Below, in pieces: positions 17,518-26,832 of a DNA stretch of 64,000 bases. Made by a program: the position numbers and the translations under genes. This stretch comes from Bacteroidales bacterium (GTDB lineage: Bacteria > Bacteroidota > Bacteroidia > Bacteroidales > F082), in NCBI GenBank assembly GCA_024400425.1, contig JAKSMV010000010.1:1-64000 (forward strand). The letters are read 5' to 3'. Each line of letters starts with the position of its first letter. Within the stretch, counting starts at the first letter, position 1. The notes below the pieces were generated by a model. That model did not search any database. It was given only the letters and a program-made list of their open reading frames with translations, and was not told where the DNA came from.

Positions 17518-18426
17518 TTAGCGGCGATTACGGCGGGCCAACACCTCGATGAGATAGACCGTCAAGCCACCCAAAACCGCCATTGCCAAGGCCACGAGCA
17601 GTTGCCCTACCGTCGGCGGAAGATGGAAGACATACTCCGTACCCAGCAGCGACGGTTCCTTCCACGGATACACCACGGGCAAGCTGCCCAGCATGAAGCC
17701 CGAAAGCACCATCAGGGTGAAATCGCGATAGTCGCGCATCAGCCAAGTCAGCAAGTGCGAGAAGAACACGATGCTGACGACCGCACCCAAGGCAAATGGG
17801 AACAGCACCTTCAGCCCCATCCAGAATGTTGCAGCATGCGTCAGGTTGGGGATGGCCTCCGTCACGATAAGCTCGTAGTTGCCCATGAGCAGCATCAGAT
17901 GCGACCCCGAGATGCCTGGCACCACCATGCCCATCGAGCCGACAATGCCGCACAAGACTAGATACAGGAAACCATCGTTGGAGATAGGATTCGACTTGAC
18001 GGAAAGCCAAAACGACATTGCAAAGCCCAACACCAGCAGCGCCCAGCCTTTCTTCTTGAAACTACCGATGCCTCGCAGCACATAAATCACCGAAGCCACA
18101 ATCAAGCCAAAGAAGAACGACCACGACTGCACTTCGAACGACTTCAAGGCATGTTTCAGGAAGACCGAAGTGAGCATCATGCCCACAAAAATGCCCAACA
18201 TGATGAAGGAGAAAAAGCGGAAGTCAGTCTGACGGGCGAAACCATGGAAATCGCCTCCGAAAAGAAGCTTCATGTTCTTGCGGTTCAGCGACTTGATGCT
18301 CTTCAAGAAACGTTCGTAAACACCCAGCACCAACGAAATCGTACCACTCGAAATGGGGAACACGTTCACGATGCCCATGATCATGCCTTTCAGGAATGTC
18401 AGAAAGGAGGAATACCAGGTCTTCAT
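17518..18426 (-). CDS. DUF368 family membrane protein (putative undecaprenyl-phosphate translocase)
   Basis: 302 residues with many hydrophobic segments. The family-typical N-terminal motif (FLKGMIMGIVNVFPISSGT) and the repeated internal motif (GSMGMVVPGISGSHLMLLMG) are present. Members of DUF368 (PopT) have been shown in other bacteria to recycle undecaprenyl phosphate across the cytoplasmic membrane, feeding wall and capsule synthesis. Transcribed divergently from the MATE gene, each with its own -7 element. Confidence 0.9.
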   Translation of the reverse strand: MKTWYSSFLTFLKGMIMGIVNVFPISSGTISLVLGVYERFLKSIKSLNRKNMKLLFGGDFHGFARQTDFRFFSFIMLGIFVGMMLTSVFLKHALKSFEVQSWSFFFGLIVASVIYVLRGIGSFKKKGWALLVLGFAMSFWLSVKSNPISNDGFLYLVLCGIVGSMGMVVPGISGSHLMLLMGNYELIVTEAIPNLTHAATFWMGLKVLFPFALGAVVSIVFFSHLLTWLMRDYRDFTLMVLSGFMLGSLPVVYPWKEPSLLGTEYVFHLPPTVGQLLVALAMAVLGGLTVYLIEVLARRNRR

Positions 18427-18477
18427 AACTAAGTTTCTTTTGTTTGATGATTACGGAAACACGCATCAAAAATTGTG

Positions 18478-18485
18478 CAAATCTA
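18478..18485 (-). promoter_or_regulatory. -7 element TAGATTTG for the DUF368 gene
   Basis: Minus-strand TAGATTTG about 52 bp upstream of the DUF368 start. Confidence 0.5.
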
Positions 18486-18528
18486 GTAAAAAAATTAAAT
18501 GTCAGTATAGTGACCATCAAGAATGCCT

Positions 18529-18536
18529 ATCTTTGC
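18529..18536 (+). promoter_or_regulatory. -7 element TATCTTTG for the MATE gene
   Basis: TATCTTTG lies 21 bp upstream of ATG 18558 and supports that start over the longer in-frame extension. Confidence 0.65.
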
Positions 18537-18557
18537 CGCCAGAAAGGAAAAAATGTC

Positions 18558-19877
18558 ATGGACAAGTCACTTAACCATTCCATCATACGATTAGCCATAC
18601 CCAACATCATCAGCAACATCACCGTCCCTTTGCTCGGTTTGGTTGACATGATCCTGATGGGGCACCAAGACTCCGTTGCCTACATCGGCGCCATCGGTCT
18701 GGGCGGCACGATTTTCAGCGTCATGTATTCCGTCTTCAGCTTCATGCGTGCCGGCACCACGGGCTTCACCGCACAAGCCTACGGCGCCAACGACGAGAAA
18801 GAAATCTCCTATTCCTTCTATCGGAGCATCTGCATTGCGCTGATAGCCACCATCCTGGTGCTCTCGTTGCAAAGTCCCATCGAATGGGTCAGCATGAAGC
18901 TGCTCAACGGCAGCGACGAGGTGCTGCGCCACACCGCACAGTATTTCCGTGTGCGCATCTGGGCCGCTCCCGCCGTGCTTTGCCTCTATGCCTTCAACGG
19001 CTGGTATATCGGCTTGCAGAACACCACCATCCCGATGACCATCGCCATCCTCATCAACGTGGTGAACATCGTGCTCAGCATCCTCTTCGTCAACGGCATG
19101 GGCATGGGCGTGCAAGGCGTGGCCTTAGGCACCGTGTTGGCACAATACTGCGGTCTGCTCACCGCCCTCATCTTCCTCTTCACGAAATACCGCAAGTATC
19201 TGATTCCCATTAGGAAAGAAGTGTTGCTGCAACGCGACAAGCTGAAGCGTTTCTTCAAGGTGAACACCGACTTCATGATCCGCAGCATCCTGCTCGTGCT
19301 CAGCATCGCCTTCTTCACCAACCAATCCGCCAAGTTGGGCGACGACATCCTCGCCGTCAACATGATACTGATGCAGTTCTTCTACATCTTCTCCTACTTC
19401 ACCGACGGCTTTGCCTACGCCGGCGAGGCCTTGGTGGGTCGTTTCACCGGTGCCCGCGACCTTGGCAACCTAAAGAAGACCGTGAAGTATCTGCTCGTCT
19501 GGGGCGTCAGCCTCAGCCTACCCTTCACCTTGCTCTATTGGGCCTTCCCCGACACTTTCATCCACCTCATCTCCGACCAGCCCGAAGTGGCGTTGCAAGC
19601 CCAACCCTATCACCTCTACATGATTCTCATCCCCGTCATCACCTTTGCCGCCTTCCTGTGGGACGGCATCTACATCGGTGCCACGGCAGCCTCGTCGATA
19701 CGCAACACGATGCTTATCGCTTCGCTGCTGGTGTTCCTTCCTGCCACCCTCATCCTCATGCCCCAGTTCGGCAACCATGGCCTTTGGATTGCCTTCCTGC
19801 TCTTCATGATAGCCCGAGGCCTGACGATGACCCTCATGGCCCGAAAAGCCATATTCCGCCCATTAGAGAAATTTTGA
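18558..19877 (+). CDS. MATE family efflux transporter
   Basis: 439 residues from ATG 18558, preceded by a purine-rich stretch (agaaaggaaa) and by a -7 box; the 38-codon upstream extension would cross the promoter. The protein has about 12 hydrophobic segments and the two-fold repeat of MATE transporters (IIRLAIPNIISNITVPLLG in the first half; SILLVLSIAFFTNQSA and GFAYAGEALVGRFTGA in the second). MATE proteins export drugs and metabolites against H+ or Na+; the substrate is not predictable. Closest in style to DinF-type members. Confidence 0.92.
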   Translation: MDKSLNHSIIRLAIPNIISNITVPLLGLVDMILMGHQDSVAYIGAIGLGGTIFSVMYSVFSFMRAGTTGFTAQAYGANDEKEISYSFYRSICIALIATILVLSLQSPIEWVSMKLLNGSDEVLRHTAQYFRVRIWAAPAVLCLYAFNGWYIGLQNTTIPMTIAILINVVNIVLSILFVNGMGMGVQGVALGTVLAQYCGLLTALIFLFTKYRKYLIPIRKEVLLQRDKLKRFFKVNTDFMIRSILLVLSIAFFTNQSAKLGDDILAVNMILMQFFYIFSYFTDGFAYAGEALVGRFTGARDLGNLKKTVKYLLVWGVSLSLPFTLLYWAFPDTFIHLISDQPEVALQAQPYHLYMILIPVITFAAFLWDGIYIGATAASSIRNTMLIASLLVFLPATLILMPQFGNHGLWIAFLLFMIARGLTMTLMARKAIFRPLEKF

Positions 19878-19878
19878 C

Positions 19879-19886
19879 TATCTTTG
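19879..19886 (+). promoter_or_regulatory. -7 element TATCTTTG for the DUF493-acylphosphatase pair
   Basis: TATCTTTG begins 2 bp after the MATE stop codon and 17 bp upstream of ATG 19903. Confidence 0.6.
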
Positions 19887-19902
19887 CAGAAAAATAAGCG
19901 CA

Positions 19903-20169
19903 ATGACAAAAGAAGCGAAAATAGAATACCCACAGAACTTCGACATCAAGCTGGTCGTCGCGGCAAGCTATCCTCAAGACGACACCAAGCAAGCCATCAG
20001 CCGCATCCTCTCCGAATGCAAGGTGGTGCACAATTTCGTCAACGTAAGAGCCAGCACCAAAGGCAATTACCTCAGTTATGCCTACAACATCGACATCGAG
20101 AGCAAGGAGCAACTCGACCAGACTTACCAAGCCCTCACCCAAGTGCCTGGACTGAAATTCGCCCTATGA
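19903..20169 (+). CDS. DUF493 (YbeD-like) protein
   Basis: 88 residues, compact alpha/beta protein with the family pattern of an N-terminal strand (FDIKLVV), a central segment VRASTKGNYLSYAYNIDIES and a C-terminal helix ending QVPGLKFAL. DUF493/YbeD proteins have an ACT-like fold and a presumed regulatory role that is not established. Its stop overlaps the start of the acylphosphatase gene (ATGA), so the two are translationally coupled. Confidence 0.8.
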   Translation: MTKEAKIEYPQNFDIKLVVAASYPQDDTKQAISRILSECKVVHNFVNVRASTKGNYLSYAYNIDIESKEQLDQTYQALTQVPGLKFAL

Positions 20170-20444
20170 CCCGAGCCTACGAGATAAGGATTTATGGCCG
20201 CGTGTTCAACGTGGGTTTCCGTCGCTATGTACATCGCTATGCGGTGGAATGCAACATTGTGGGTTACGTCGAGAACGACCATGCCGACGACAGCGTCCAT
20301 ATCGTCGCTGAAGGCGAAGAGAAGGACTTGAACCGTTTCAGCATTCTTTGCGGCGAAGGGACGCCTTATTCCATTGTAACAGACATGAAGATTGAGGCAA
20401 AGGAAAGCAGCGGCAACTATATTGATTTCAGGCAGATAAGATAA
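20166..20444 (+). CDS. acyP: Acylphosphatase
   Basis: 92 residues. It hydrolyses the carboxyl-phosphate bond of acyl phosphates. The signature GRVFNVGFRRYVHRYA carries the phosphate-binding Arg (R19), and VGYVEN supplies the catalytic Asn (N37), both at the positions expected for the roughly 90-residue family. The usual VQGVGFR is varied to VFNVGFR. Start at 20166 overlaps the DUF493 stop. A hairpin follows the gene. Confidence 0.9.
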   Translation: MTRAYEIRIYGRVFNVGFRRYVHRYAVECNIVGYVENDHADDSVHIVAEGEEKDLNRFSILCGEGTPYSIVTDMKIEAKESSGNYIDFRQIR

Positions 20445-20481
20445 AGCAAAAGCACTTCGGCTCCGCTCAGTGCCCGCAAAA

Positions 20482-20509
20482 AAAATAGCCACTCGAAGGC
20501 GGCTATTTT
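20482..20509. terminator. Bidirectional terminator between acyP and the OMP gene
   Basis: AAAATAGCC and GGCTATTTT form a 9-bp stem around a 10-base loop, with A/T runs on both sides. It separates two convergent genes. Confidence 0.8.
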
Positions 20510-20532
20510 CATTTTCTGATGACGATTCTATA

Positions 20533-21099
20533 TTAGAAAGTCCACCACAAACCGAGGGTGAAGGCTGAGTTGTCAACATTGACGCCCCAACGCTTTTCGC
20601 CGTCCTTTTGGCTGTAGTAGCCCAACGAACCGATGCGTGCAGCAAAGGTGATGTTGTCGGAAGCAGCGAAGCTGACACCTGGCTTCAGGCCAACCATGAA
20701 ATAGGATGAGCTCATTTCTTCAGAAACTGTACCTATTGTACCCTTTTCGACAGCGTAACCATATTCGAAACCACCATCGATGAAGAAACCGACTTTACCA
20801 CAGTTGATAGCCTTGTAACGGAGATAAGGTTGGACAGAAATGGCAGATTTATTTTCCTTTACAGTAACGCCCACGACCTCGCCTTTAGCGCTTTGGCCAG
20901 CATATTTCAGGCCAACAGCCAAATCAAACTTTGGAGCGATTGAGAAACCGACTTCAGGAGCGATTGAATAATTGTAAATTGGATTTGCATCCTTGTCAGC
21001 CTTAGCGCTGTTAAAACCAAACGAACCACCCATCCAAACTTGGGCATTGGCAGCCATAGCCATGAAAACCACAGCAAGAGTCAAAAATACTTTTTTCAT
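20533..21099 (-). CDS. Small outer-membrane beta-barrel protein
   Basis: 188 residues. Signal peptide MKKVFLTLAVVFMAMAANAQ, then alternating aromatic/hydrophobic strands typical of an 8-stranded barrel (APEVGFSIAPKFDLAVGLKY, FFIDGGFEYGYAV) and a C-terminal strand ending GLWWTF, with the terminal Phe recognised by the BAM complex. Belongs to the OmpX/OmpW-like beta-barrel group common in Bacteroidota; ligand or role unknown. A clear promoter stands about 50 bp upstream. Confidence 0.88.
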   Translation of the reverse strand: MKKVFLTLAVVFMAMAANAQVWMGGSFGFNSAKADKDANPIYNYSIAPEVGFSIAPKFDLAVGLKYAGQSAKGEVVGVTVKENKSAISVQPYLRYKAINCGKVGFFIDGGFEYGYAVEKGTIGTVSEEMSSSYFMVGLKPGVSFAASDNITFAARIGSLGYYSQKDGEKRWGVNVDNSAFTLGLWWTF

Positions 21100-21147
21100 T
21101 GTTTTAAGTTTTAGTTAATGATAAATTGTTCTGCAAAATTGCAGTTG

Positions 21148-21155
21148 CAAACATA
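21148..21155 (-). promoter_or_regulatory. -7 element TATGTTTG for the beta-barrel gene
   Basis: Minus-strand TATGTTTG about 49 bp upstream of the OMP start. Confidence 0.55.
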
Positions 21156-21258
21156 CAACTATTATTCCAAACGGCAATGGACATTCGCCATTTTTCAACA
21201 AAACGGCAGATTCTACAACATTTTTACGCTCCATCATATCTATCAAACGATTTTTATC

Positions 21259-21266
21259 TACCTTTG
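21259..21266 (+). promoter_or_regulatory. -7 element TACCTTTG for the exonuclease-DUF2779 pair
   Basis: TACCTTTG 27 bp upstream of ATG 21293. Confidence 0.6.
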
Positions 21267-21292
21267 CGGAGATTAACCCAAACCCTTACATC

Positions 21293-22000
21293 ATGAATAT
21301 CGACTTTTCCAAAATCTTGTTTTTAGACATCGAGACCGTCTCGCACGAAAAGAGTTACGACGACCTCAGCGAACGCATGCAGCATTTGTGGGACAAGAAA
21401 GCCAACTACCTGCTGAAACCTGGCGAAGAGACTTCCCCCAAAGACCTCTACGAACGTGCCGCCATCTATGCCGAATTTGGCAAAATCATCTGCATCTCAG
21501 TAGGCTTCATCAACGGCAACCGACTCAGGCTGAAATCGTTCTACGGGCACGACGAAAAGACCTTGCTCATCGACTTCGCCAACATGCTCAACCAGTTCTA
21601 CTTCAACCCCGAGTTCATGCTCTGCGCCCACAACGGCAAGGAGTTCGACTTCCCTTACATCGCCCGCCGCATGATGATCAACCAAATCGAGGTTCCGAAA
21701 ATCCTGCAAGTGGCCGGACGCAAGCCTTGGGAGACCAACTTCATCGACACCATGGAATTTTGGAAGTTCGGCGACTACAAGAACTACACCTCGCTCGACC
21801 TGCTCTGCGCCGTGTTCGACATACCCACACCGAAAGACGACATCAACGGCAGCCAAGTCGGACAGGTTTATTGGGAAGAAAACGACCTTGAGCGCATCAA
21901 GACCTATTGCCAGAAAGACGTCGTCGCCATCGTACAACTGATGCGTCGCTACAACTACCAACCCCTAATTTCTGACGACTGCATCGATTACACCAACTAA
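21293..22000 (+). CDS. DEDDy 3'-5' exonuclease (PolB-exonuclease-like)
   Basis: 235 residues with the three exonuclease motifs in order: ExoI FLDIETVSH near the N-terminus, ExoII CAHNGKEFDFPYI near residue 120, and ExoIII YCQKDVVAI near residue 207 with Tyr, the DEDDy arrangement. This is the predicted 3'-5' exonuclease related to the proofreading domain of family B polymerases; it is not part of a polymerase here. Its stop overlaps the next start (TAATG), so it is coupled to the DUF2779 gene. Confidence 0.88.
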   Translation: MNIDFSKILFLDIETVSHEKSYDDLSERMQHLWDKKANYLLKPGEETSPKDLYERAAIYAEFGKIICISVGFINGNRLRLKSFYGHDEKTLLIDFANMLNQFYFNPEFMLCAHNGKEFDFPYIARRMMINQIEVPKILQVAGRKPWETNFIDTMEFWKFGDYKNYTSLDLLCAVFDIPTPKDDINGSQVGQVYWEENDLERIKTYCQKDVVAIVQLMRRYNYQPLISDDCIDYTN

Positions 22001-23406
22001 TGCACATCCTTTCGAAATCAACCTACATCAAAGGTCTGCAGTGCCCTAAGGCGCTGTACATGACCAAGAAGCATCCATACCTTCGCGACAAGCTCAGCAT
22101 CGAGCAACGCGCCAAGTTCCAGCGCGGCACCGACGTCGGCATCTTGGCACACGAGTATTTCCCTGGCGGCATCGACATGACGCCCAACTCGCCAACGCAG
22201 TTCCCGCGACGCGTGCAGGAGACCATGGCCAACCTCAGCAATCCCGAAGTCAATGTGATGTATGAAGCCGTGTTCCAATACAACGACACGCTCATCATGC
22301 TCGACATGCTCGTCCGCGACGGCGACCGCTGGCTGGCCGTGGAAGTGAAAAGCTCGATGCGCCTCAGCGACACCTATTATAATGATGCCGCCTTGCAATA
22401 CTACGTGCTGCATGGCAGCCAAGTGCCCCTCAGCGACTTTCGCCTCATGTATCTCAACGGCGACTACACCAAGGACGGACCCATCGACGTGAAGCAACTA
22501 TTCAAGATGGAATCGGTGATGGATTACGTAAAGGAACGCGAATCGTTCGTGGCACAGAACGTTGAACGGCTGAAAGGTGTGGTAGGCCAAGAGCATGCCC
22601 CACTCATCAACATCGGCACACAATGCCACAACCCCTACACCTGCGACTTCTTGGGACATTGCTGGAAACTCATTCCAAAAAACAGTTTCCTCTTCACCAA
22701 TGCCATCGACGACGAGAGACTCTTCGAATGCTATTTCAACGGCATCAACTCAAACGAGAAGCTTCTGGCCCAAATCGACCCACAAAGCCTTGAAGCCCAC
22801 CAGATTGAAGCCCTCGAGACCAACTCGTTCTATATCGACTACAAGAGCCTCTTTGCCTTGGCGCCACAACCCAAGCCAAAGACGATAGCTTTCCTCAACC
22901 TCTTGCTCAATCGCCCCGCTGTCCCCGAGATGGACGGCACCAAACCCTACGAGGAAATGATTCTGGCCTTCGCCCTGAAAGGCGACAACGAGCCCGATGG
23001 CGTCACACTCTGGGACTGTTTCGACGACCACAGCCGTTGGCGCGAAGCCATCAGCCTGCTCATCGAGAAGCTAGCACACTACGAACTCATCGTATGCTTC
23101 ACACCGCAAAATCTCACCACTACCCTACTCCGCCACGAAATCATCCAGAACCGCGAGATAGGACACAAGATTTTCAACCTCTTCGACGTGCTGCAGCAAG
23201 CCAGCTTCTTCCATGCAAAAATCAAGTCGGGATTCACCTTGCAACACCTTTCCGAAGCCATCACGGGAGAGCCTAAACTATTCGAGCACAGCCGAATCAT
23301 CGTCGAAGCACTCAGCAACGACCTCTTGGGTTATCAACAGGCAAAAGACGACTTAATTGATGAAAATGAAGAAGTTGCATTTATTTATAACAAATTCTTC
23401 AAATAG
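22000..23406 (+). CDS. DUF2779 family protein with Cas4-like nuclease core
   Basis: 468 residues. The N-terminal half opens with SKSTYIKGLQCPKALYM, whose Cys is a conserved feature of Cas4/RecB-like nucleases, followed by ALYNDTL-like strand and LVRDGDRWLAVEVKSSM (D...E-x-K) and a Cys cluster CHNPYTCDFLGHC that could complete an iron-sulfur site. The C-terminal half matches DUF2779 in style and begins FYIDYKSLF. Many DUF2779 proteins are larger and have an exonuclease-like C-terminus; here a separate DEDDy exonuclease is encoded directly upstream with a 1-bp overlap. Inference: a two-subunit DNA end-processing pair. Confidence 0.8.
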   Translation: MHILSKSTYIKGLQCPKALYMTKKHPYLRDKLSIEQRAKFQRGTDVGILAHEYFPGGIDMTPNSPTQFPRRVQETMANLSNPEVNVMYEAVFQYNDTLIMLDMLVRDGDRWLAVEVKSSMRLSDTYYNDAALQYYVLHGSQVPLSDFRLMYLNGDYTKDGPIDVKQLFKMESVMDYVKERESFVAQNVERLKGVVGQEHAPLINIGTQCHNPYTCDFLGHCWKLIPKNSFLFTNAIDDERLFECYFNGINSNEKLLAQIDPQSLEAHQIEALETNSFYIDYKSLFALAPQPKPKTIAFLNLLLNRPAVPEMDGTKPYEEMILAFALKGDNEPDGVTLWDCFDDHSRWREAISLLIEKLAHYELIVCFTPQNLTTTLLRHEIIQNREIGHKIFNLFDVLQQASFFHAKIKSGFTLQHLSEAITGEPKLFEHSRIIVEALSNDLLGYQQAKDDLIDENEEVAFIYNKFFK

Positions 23407-23452
23407 TTGATAACTTGCCCGTGAGAGTTCCCACAGCCTTGCCATAAATTCG

Positions 23453-23460
23453 TACTTTTG
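23453..23460 (+). promoter_or_regulatory. -7 element TACTTTTG for the dnaB operon
   Basis: TACTTTTG 26 bp upstream of ATG 23486. Confidence 0.6.
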
Positions 23461-23485
23461 CATCCTCAAAACAAGACGAACAACA

Positions 23486-25090
23486 ATGCCAACACCTAAT
23501 GATATAACACGCCGTCCGTTTGGCGATGCCAGCAGACGCACACAGATAAGCGCCGACCCGATTCTTGCCAGTCAAGGCCGCATACCACCACAAGCCACCG
23601 ACCTGGAAGAAGTGGTGCTTGGTGCCTTGATGCTCGAAAAAGATGCCGTCAACCAAGTCATCGACATTCTCACGCCCGATGCCTTCTACCTCGACAAGCA
23701 CCAGAAGATTTTCGCTGCCATCAAGTCGCTGTTTGGCAAGTCGGAACCTATCGATATCCTCACCGTCACCAACGAATTGCGCTTCACTGGCGAACTCGAG
23801 ATGGTGGGCGGTGCCTACTACATCTCGAAACTCACCAACCGCGTTGTTTCGTCGGCCAACATCGAATACCATGCCCGTATCATCATGCAGAAACACATTC
23901 AGCGTCAGCTGATTGAGATTTCCTCGCAGATGATTCACGAAGCTTTCGAAGACACCACCGACGTGTTCGACCTCTTGGACAAAGCCGAGAACAACCTTTT
24001 CCAGATTAGCGAGAACAACCTGCGTCGCAGCTACGACACCATGCAAGACTTGGTGAGCAAGGCCATCAAGGAAATCCAAGACGCCAAAGATGCCGACCAG
24101 AAACTCCGTGGCGTGCCATCGGGTTACACCGCCTTGGACCAAATCACCCAAGGCTGGCAGAAGTCGGACCTCATCATCTTGGCAGCACGTCCAAGTATGG
24201 GTAAGACCGCTTTCGCACTCAACCTCGCCCGCAATGCCGCTGTGCAATTCCATCGTCCCATCGCCTTCTTCTCGTTGGAAATGTCGTCAGTCCAGCTAGT
24301 CACTCGTCTGATTTCGACCGAGACCTCGCTGACCGCCGACAAGCTCCGTTCGGGCGACCTCGCCGAACACGAATGGACCCAACTCAACACCCTCGTCACT
24401 CCGCTTATCGAAGCACCTATCTACATCGACGACACGCCACAGCTCTCCATCTTCGAGCTTCGCGCCAAGTGCCGCCGTCTGCACCAACAATATGGCATTC
24501 AGATGGTTTTCATCGACTATCTGCAACTGATGACCACCAAAGGCGAGAACCGAGGCAACCGCGAACAGGAAATCAGCACCATCTCACGCTCGCTGAAGAG
24601 CTTGGCTAAGGAATTGCAGATTCCGGTGCTTGCCCTATCGCAACTCAGCCGTAGCGTCGAGCAGCGTCCCGGATCGAAGAAGCCAATCCTTTCCGACTTG
24701 CGCGAATCGGGCGCTATCGAGCAAGACGCCGACATGGTCATGTTCATCTACCGTCCGGAATACTACAAGGACAGCGCCGAGGCCGAAGACAAGCCTAAGG
24801 GCTATACCATCATCGACATCGCCAAGCACCGTAACGGTAAGTTAGGCGAAGTGGAACTGAAATTCGTTGGACAATACGCACGTTTCGAAGACCTTGACCA
24901 AAGCTTCAGCAACGGCTACGACCCCATCACGCCCAATAATGACTTCAACAATTCGATGGTCGTAGGCTCGAAGATGAACAACGAAAGCAACGACTTCGGA
25001 AGCTACGACAACGGAGGCAATACATTCTCCGGCTACAACCCATTTGACCAGCCAGGCAACGCTGACGGCAGCACTCCATTTGACATGTAA
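23486..25090 (+). CDS. dnaB: Replicative DNA helicase DnaB
   Basis: 534 residues. The N-terminal DnaB domain (ATDLEEVVLGALMLEKDAVN) is followed by the RecA-like motor with GVPSGYTALDQITQGW, Walker A ARPSMGKTAF at about residues 233-242, Walker B VFIDYLQLM and SQLSRSVEQRP. It unwinds DNA at the replication fork and recruits primase. A Gly/Asn-rich tail of about 50 residues follows the core. First gene of a tight operon: gaps of 26, 22 and 5 bp lead through a DUF6263-like gene, rluA-type gene and aroQ. Confidence 0.97.
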   Translation: MPTPNDITRRPFGDASRRTQISADPILASQGRIPPQATDLEEVVLGALMLEKDAVNQVIDILTPDAFYLDKHQKIFAAIKSLFGKSEPIDILTVTNELRFTGELEMVGGAYYISKLTNRVVSSANIEYHARIIMQKHIQRQLIEISSQMIHEAFEDTTDVFDLLDKAENNLFQISENNLRRSYDTMQDLVSKAIKEIQDAKDADQKLRGVPSGYTALDQITQGWQKSDLIILAARPSMGKTAFALNLARNAAVQFHRPIAFFSLEMSSVQLVTRLISTETSLTADKLRSGDLAEHEWTQLNTLVTPLIEAPIYIDDTPQLSIFELRAKCRRLHQQYGIQMVFIDYLQLMTTKGENRGNREQEISTISRSLKSLAKELQIPVLALSQLSRSVEQRPGSKKPILSDLRESGAIEQDADMVMFIYRPEYYKDSAEAEDKPKGYTIIDIAKHRNGKLGEVELKFVGQYARFEDLDQSFSNGYDPITPNNDFNNSMVVGSKMNNESNDFGSYDNGGNTFSGYNPFDQPGNADGSTPFDM

Positions 25091-25116
25091 TAATTAGACA
25101 ATCAATACTATAAACT

Positions 25117-25887
25117 ATGAAAAAGCACATCACTATTATCTTATCTGCCATCGTCGCATTGACAATGGTTTCATTCATGGCCAACGACAGCGTTTTGCTG
25201 CGCCTCAAGCCACAAGTCGGCAAGACCATGACCATTAACATGAAATCGTCACAAATCATGACCATGAACGTGCAAGGCCAAAGCATAGCCAACAGCCAAA
25301 CCATCGAGTCGAAAACAGAGATGACCGCCACCAACGTCACCGCCGACAGCATCTTCTGCACAGCAAAGATGAAATCCATGAAGATGACCCAAAGCGCCAT
25401 GGGCATGACCATGACATACGACACGGAACACCCCGAAGACGCTAACCCCATGCTTGCGGGAGCCATGAAACCCTTCCAAGATGCCATCGACAAGGAACTG
25501 CAGGTCGTCTTCGACCCACTGAGCAAAACCATGAAGATGCCATCCGAAAACATTCCTAACATCAGCGCTACCTATCCCGTAGAGGCTGTCAGCGTTGGTT
25601 CACAATGGACCGCCGACAACACCCAAAACATCGCGGGCACCGATATCGTCATGACAGCGACCTACACCGTGACCAAGATCACCAAGAAGGAAACCACAGT
25701 CAACGTGGAGAGCGTCATCAAGTCGGACATCGCAAGTGGCACCAACTCGGGTTCCATGGTGATTGACAATGCCACCGGCCTCACCAAGACCAGCACCATC
25801 AAGACCAACATGAGCCTTACCATCTCCGAACAAGGCCTTTCCATCCCAACCACCGTCACTGCCACCACAACACTCAACATCGAATAA
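25117..25887 (+). CDS. Secreted DUF6263-like protein
   Basis: 256 residues with a signal peptide (MKKHITIILSAIVALTMVSF) and a Met/Thr/Ser-rich body (KTMTINMKSSQIMTMNVQGQ; SAMGMTMTYD) of alternating strands. The pattern of LRLKPQVGKT, the central FDPLSKTMKM and the later GSMVIDNATGLTKTS resembles DUF6263, a family with no known function. Probably periplasmic or surface beta-structure. It lies between dnaB and a pseudouridine synthase, with no obvious functional link. Confidence 0.65.
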   Translation: MKKHITIILSAIVALTMVSFMANDSVLLRLKPQVGKTMTINMKSSQIMTMNVQGQSIANSQTIESKTEMTATNVTADSIFCTAKMKSMKMTQSAMGMTMTYDTEHPEDANPMLAGAMKPFQDAIDKELQVVFDPLSKTMKMPSENIPNISATYPVEAVSVGSQWTADNTQNIAGTDIVMTATYTVTKITKKETTVNVESVIKSDIASGTNSGSMVIDNATGLTKTSTIKTNMSLTISEQGLSIPTTVTATTTLNIE

Positions 25888-25909
25888 AAATACGTTCAAT
25901 TTTCAGGAA

Positions 25910-26827
25910 ATGAACAAAGACAAGAAGCCACATTCGAAAAGCAACCCTTTGAAATTCAACGTCACCGAAGCCTCGCCTCTGATGGAATTCCTCATGGCGA
26001 AGATGGACGGTATAGCACGCAACAAAGTGAAGCGTATGCTGGCCAACGGTATCGTCTCAGTTGACGGCGAAAAGACCACCCAATACGACTTCGCCCTCCA
26101 GCCTGGCATGGTGGTTGAGATAGGCAAACCCAACGCAAAGGAACGGTTCCATAGCCCATGGCTGAAAATCGTTTACGAAGACAAATACCTGCTCGTCATC
26201 GACAAGAAGGAAGGTCTGCTCACCAACAGCCCGACCAAGGAACAAGATACAGCCCAAAGCATCCTCAACCAATATTTCATCGCCACACAGCAACGCTGCC
26301 GTGCCCACACCATCCATCGCCTCGACCGCGACACCTCCGGACTGATGCTCTTCGCCAAAGACAAGAAGGTGGCTCTCATGTTCGAGGAAGACTGGAAAGG
26401 CACCGTTTACGACCGTCGCTATGTGGCCGTCGTGAGTGGCGAGATGGAACAGAAGGAAGGCAAGGTGGAGTCGTGGCTCAAGGACAACAAGGCATTCATC
26501 ACCTACTCCTCGCCCACCGACAACGGAGGCAAGTTTGCCGAAACCTACTACGAGACGCTCTTCAGCACGAAACGCTATTCGTTAGTGGAACTGCGCTTGC
26601 AGACGGGCCGCAAGAACCAGATACGCGTCCACATGCAAGACCTTGGCCACCCCGTAGTCGGCGACAAGAAATACGGCAATGGCGATGATAGTCTGGGGCG
26701 TTTGGCACTCCATGCCTACAAGCTCTGCTTCCGTCATCCCGTGAAAGGCACCGAACTCGAATTCGAGACTCCGTTCCCAAGCGTCTTCAAGAAGCCTTTC
26801 CCGCAACTGAAAGACGAAGAACTGTAA
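25910..26827 (+). CDS. RluA-family pseudouridine synthase
   Basis: 305 residues. The N-terminus is an S4-like RNA-binding domain (NKVKRMLANGIVSVDGEKT). The synthase core carries LLVIDKKEGLLTNSP and the catalytic HRLDRDTSGLMLFAK, whose second Asp-containing RLDxxTSG motif gives the nucleophile near residue 138. Later come RKNQIRVHMQDLGHPVVGD and LHAYKL. It isomerises uridine in rRNA or tRNA; the exact position cannot be told from sequence. Member of the dnaB operon. Confidence 0.93.
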   Translation: MNKDKKPHSKSNPLKFNVTEASPLMEFLMAKMDGIARNKVKRMLANGIVSVDGEKTTQYDFALQPGMVVEIGKPNAKERFHSPWLKIVYEDKYLLVIDKKEGLLTNSPTKEQDTAQSILNQYFIATQQRCRAHTIHRLDRDTSGLMLFAKDKKVALMFEEDWKGTVYDRRYVAVVSGEMEQKEGKVESWLKDNKAFITYSSPTDNGGKFAETYYETLFSTKRYSLVELRLQTGRKNQIRVHMQDLGHPVVGDKKYGNGDDSLGRLALHAYKLCFRHPVKGTELEFETPFPSVFKKPFPQLKDEEL

Positions 26828-26832
26828 GCGCC

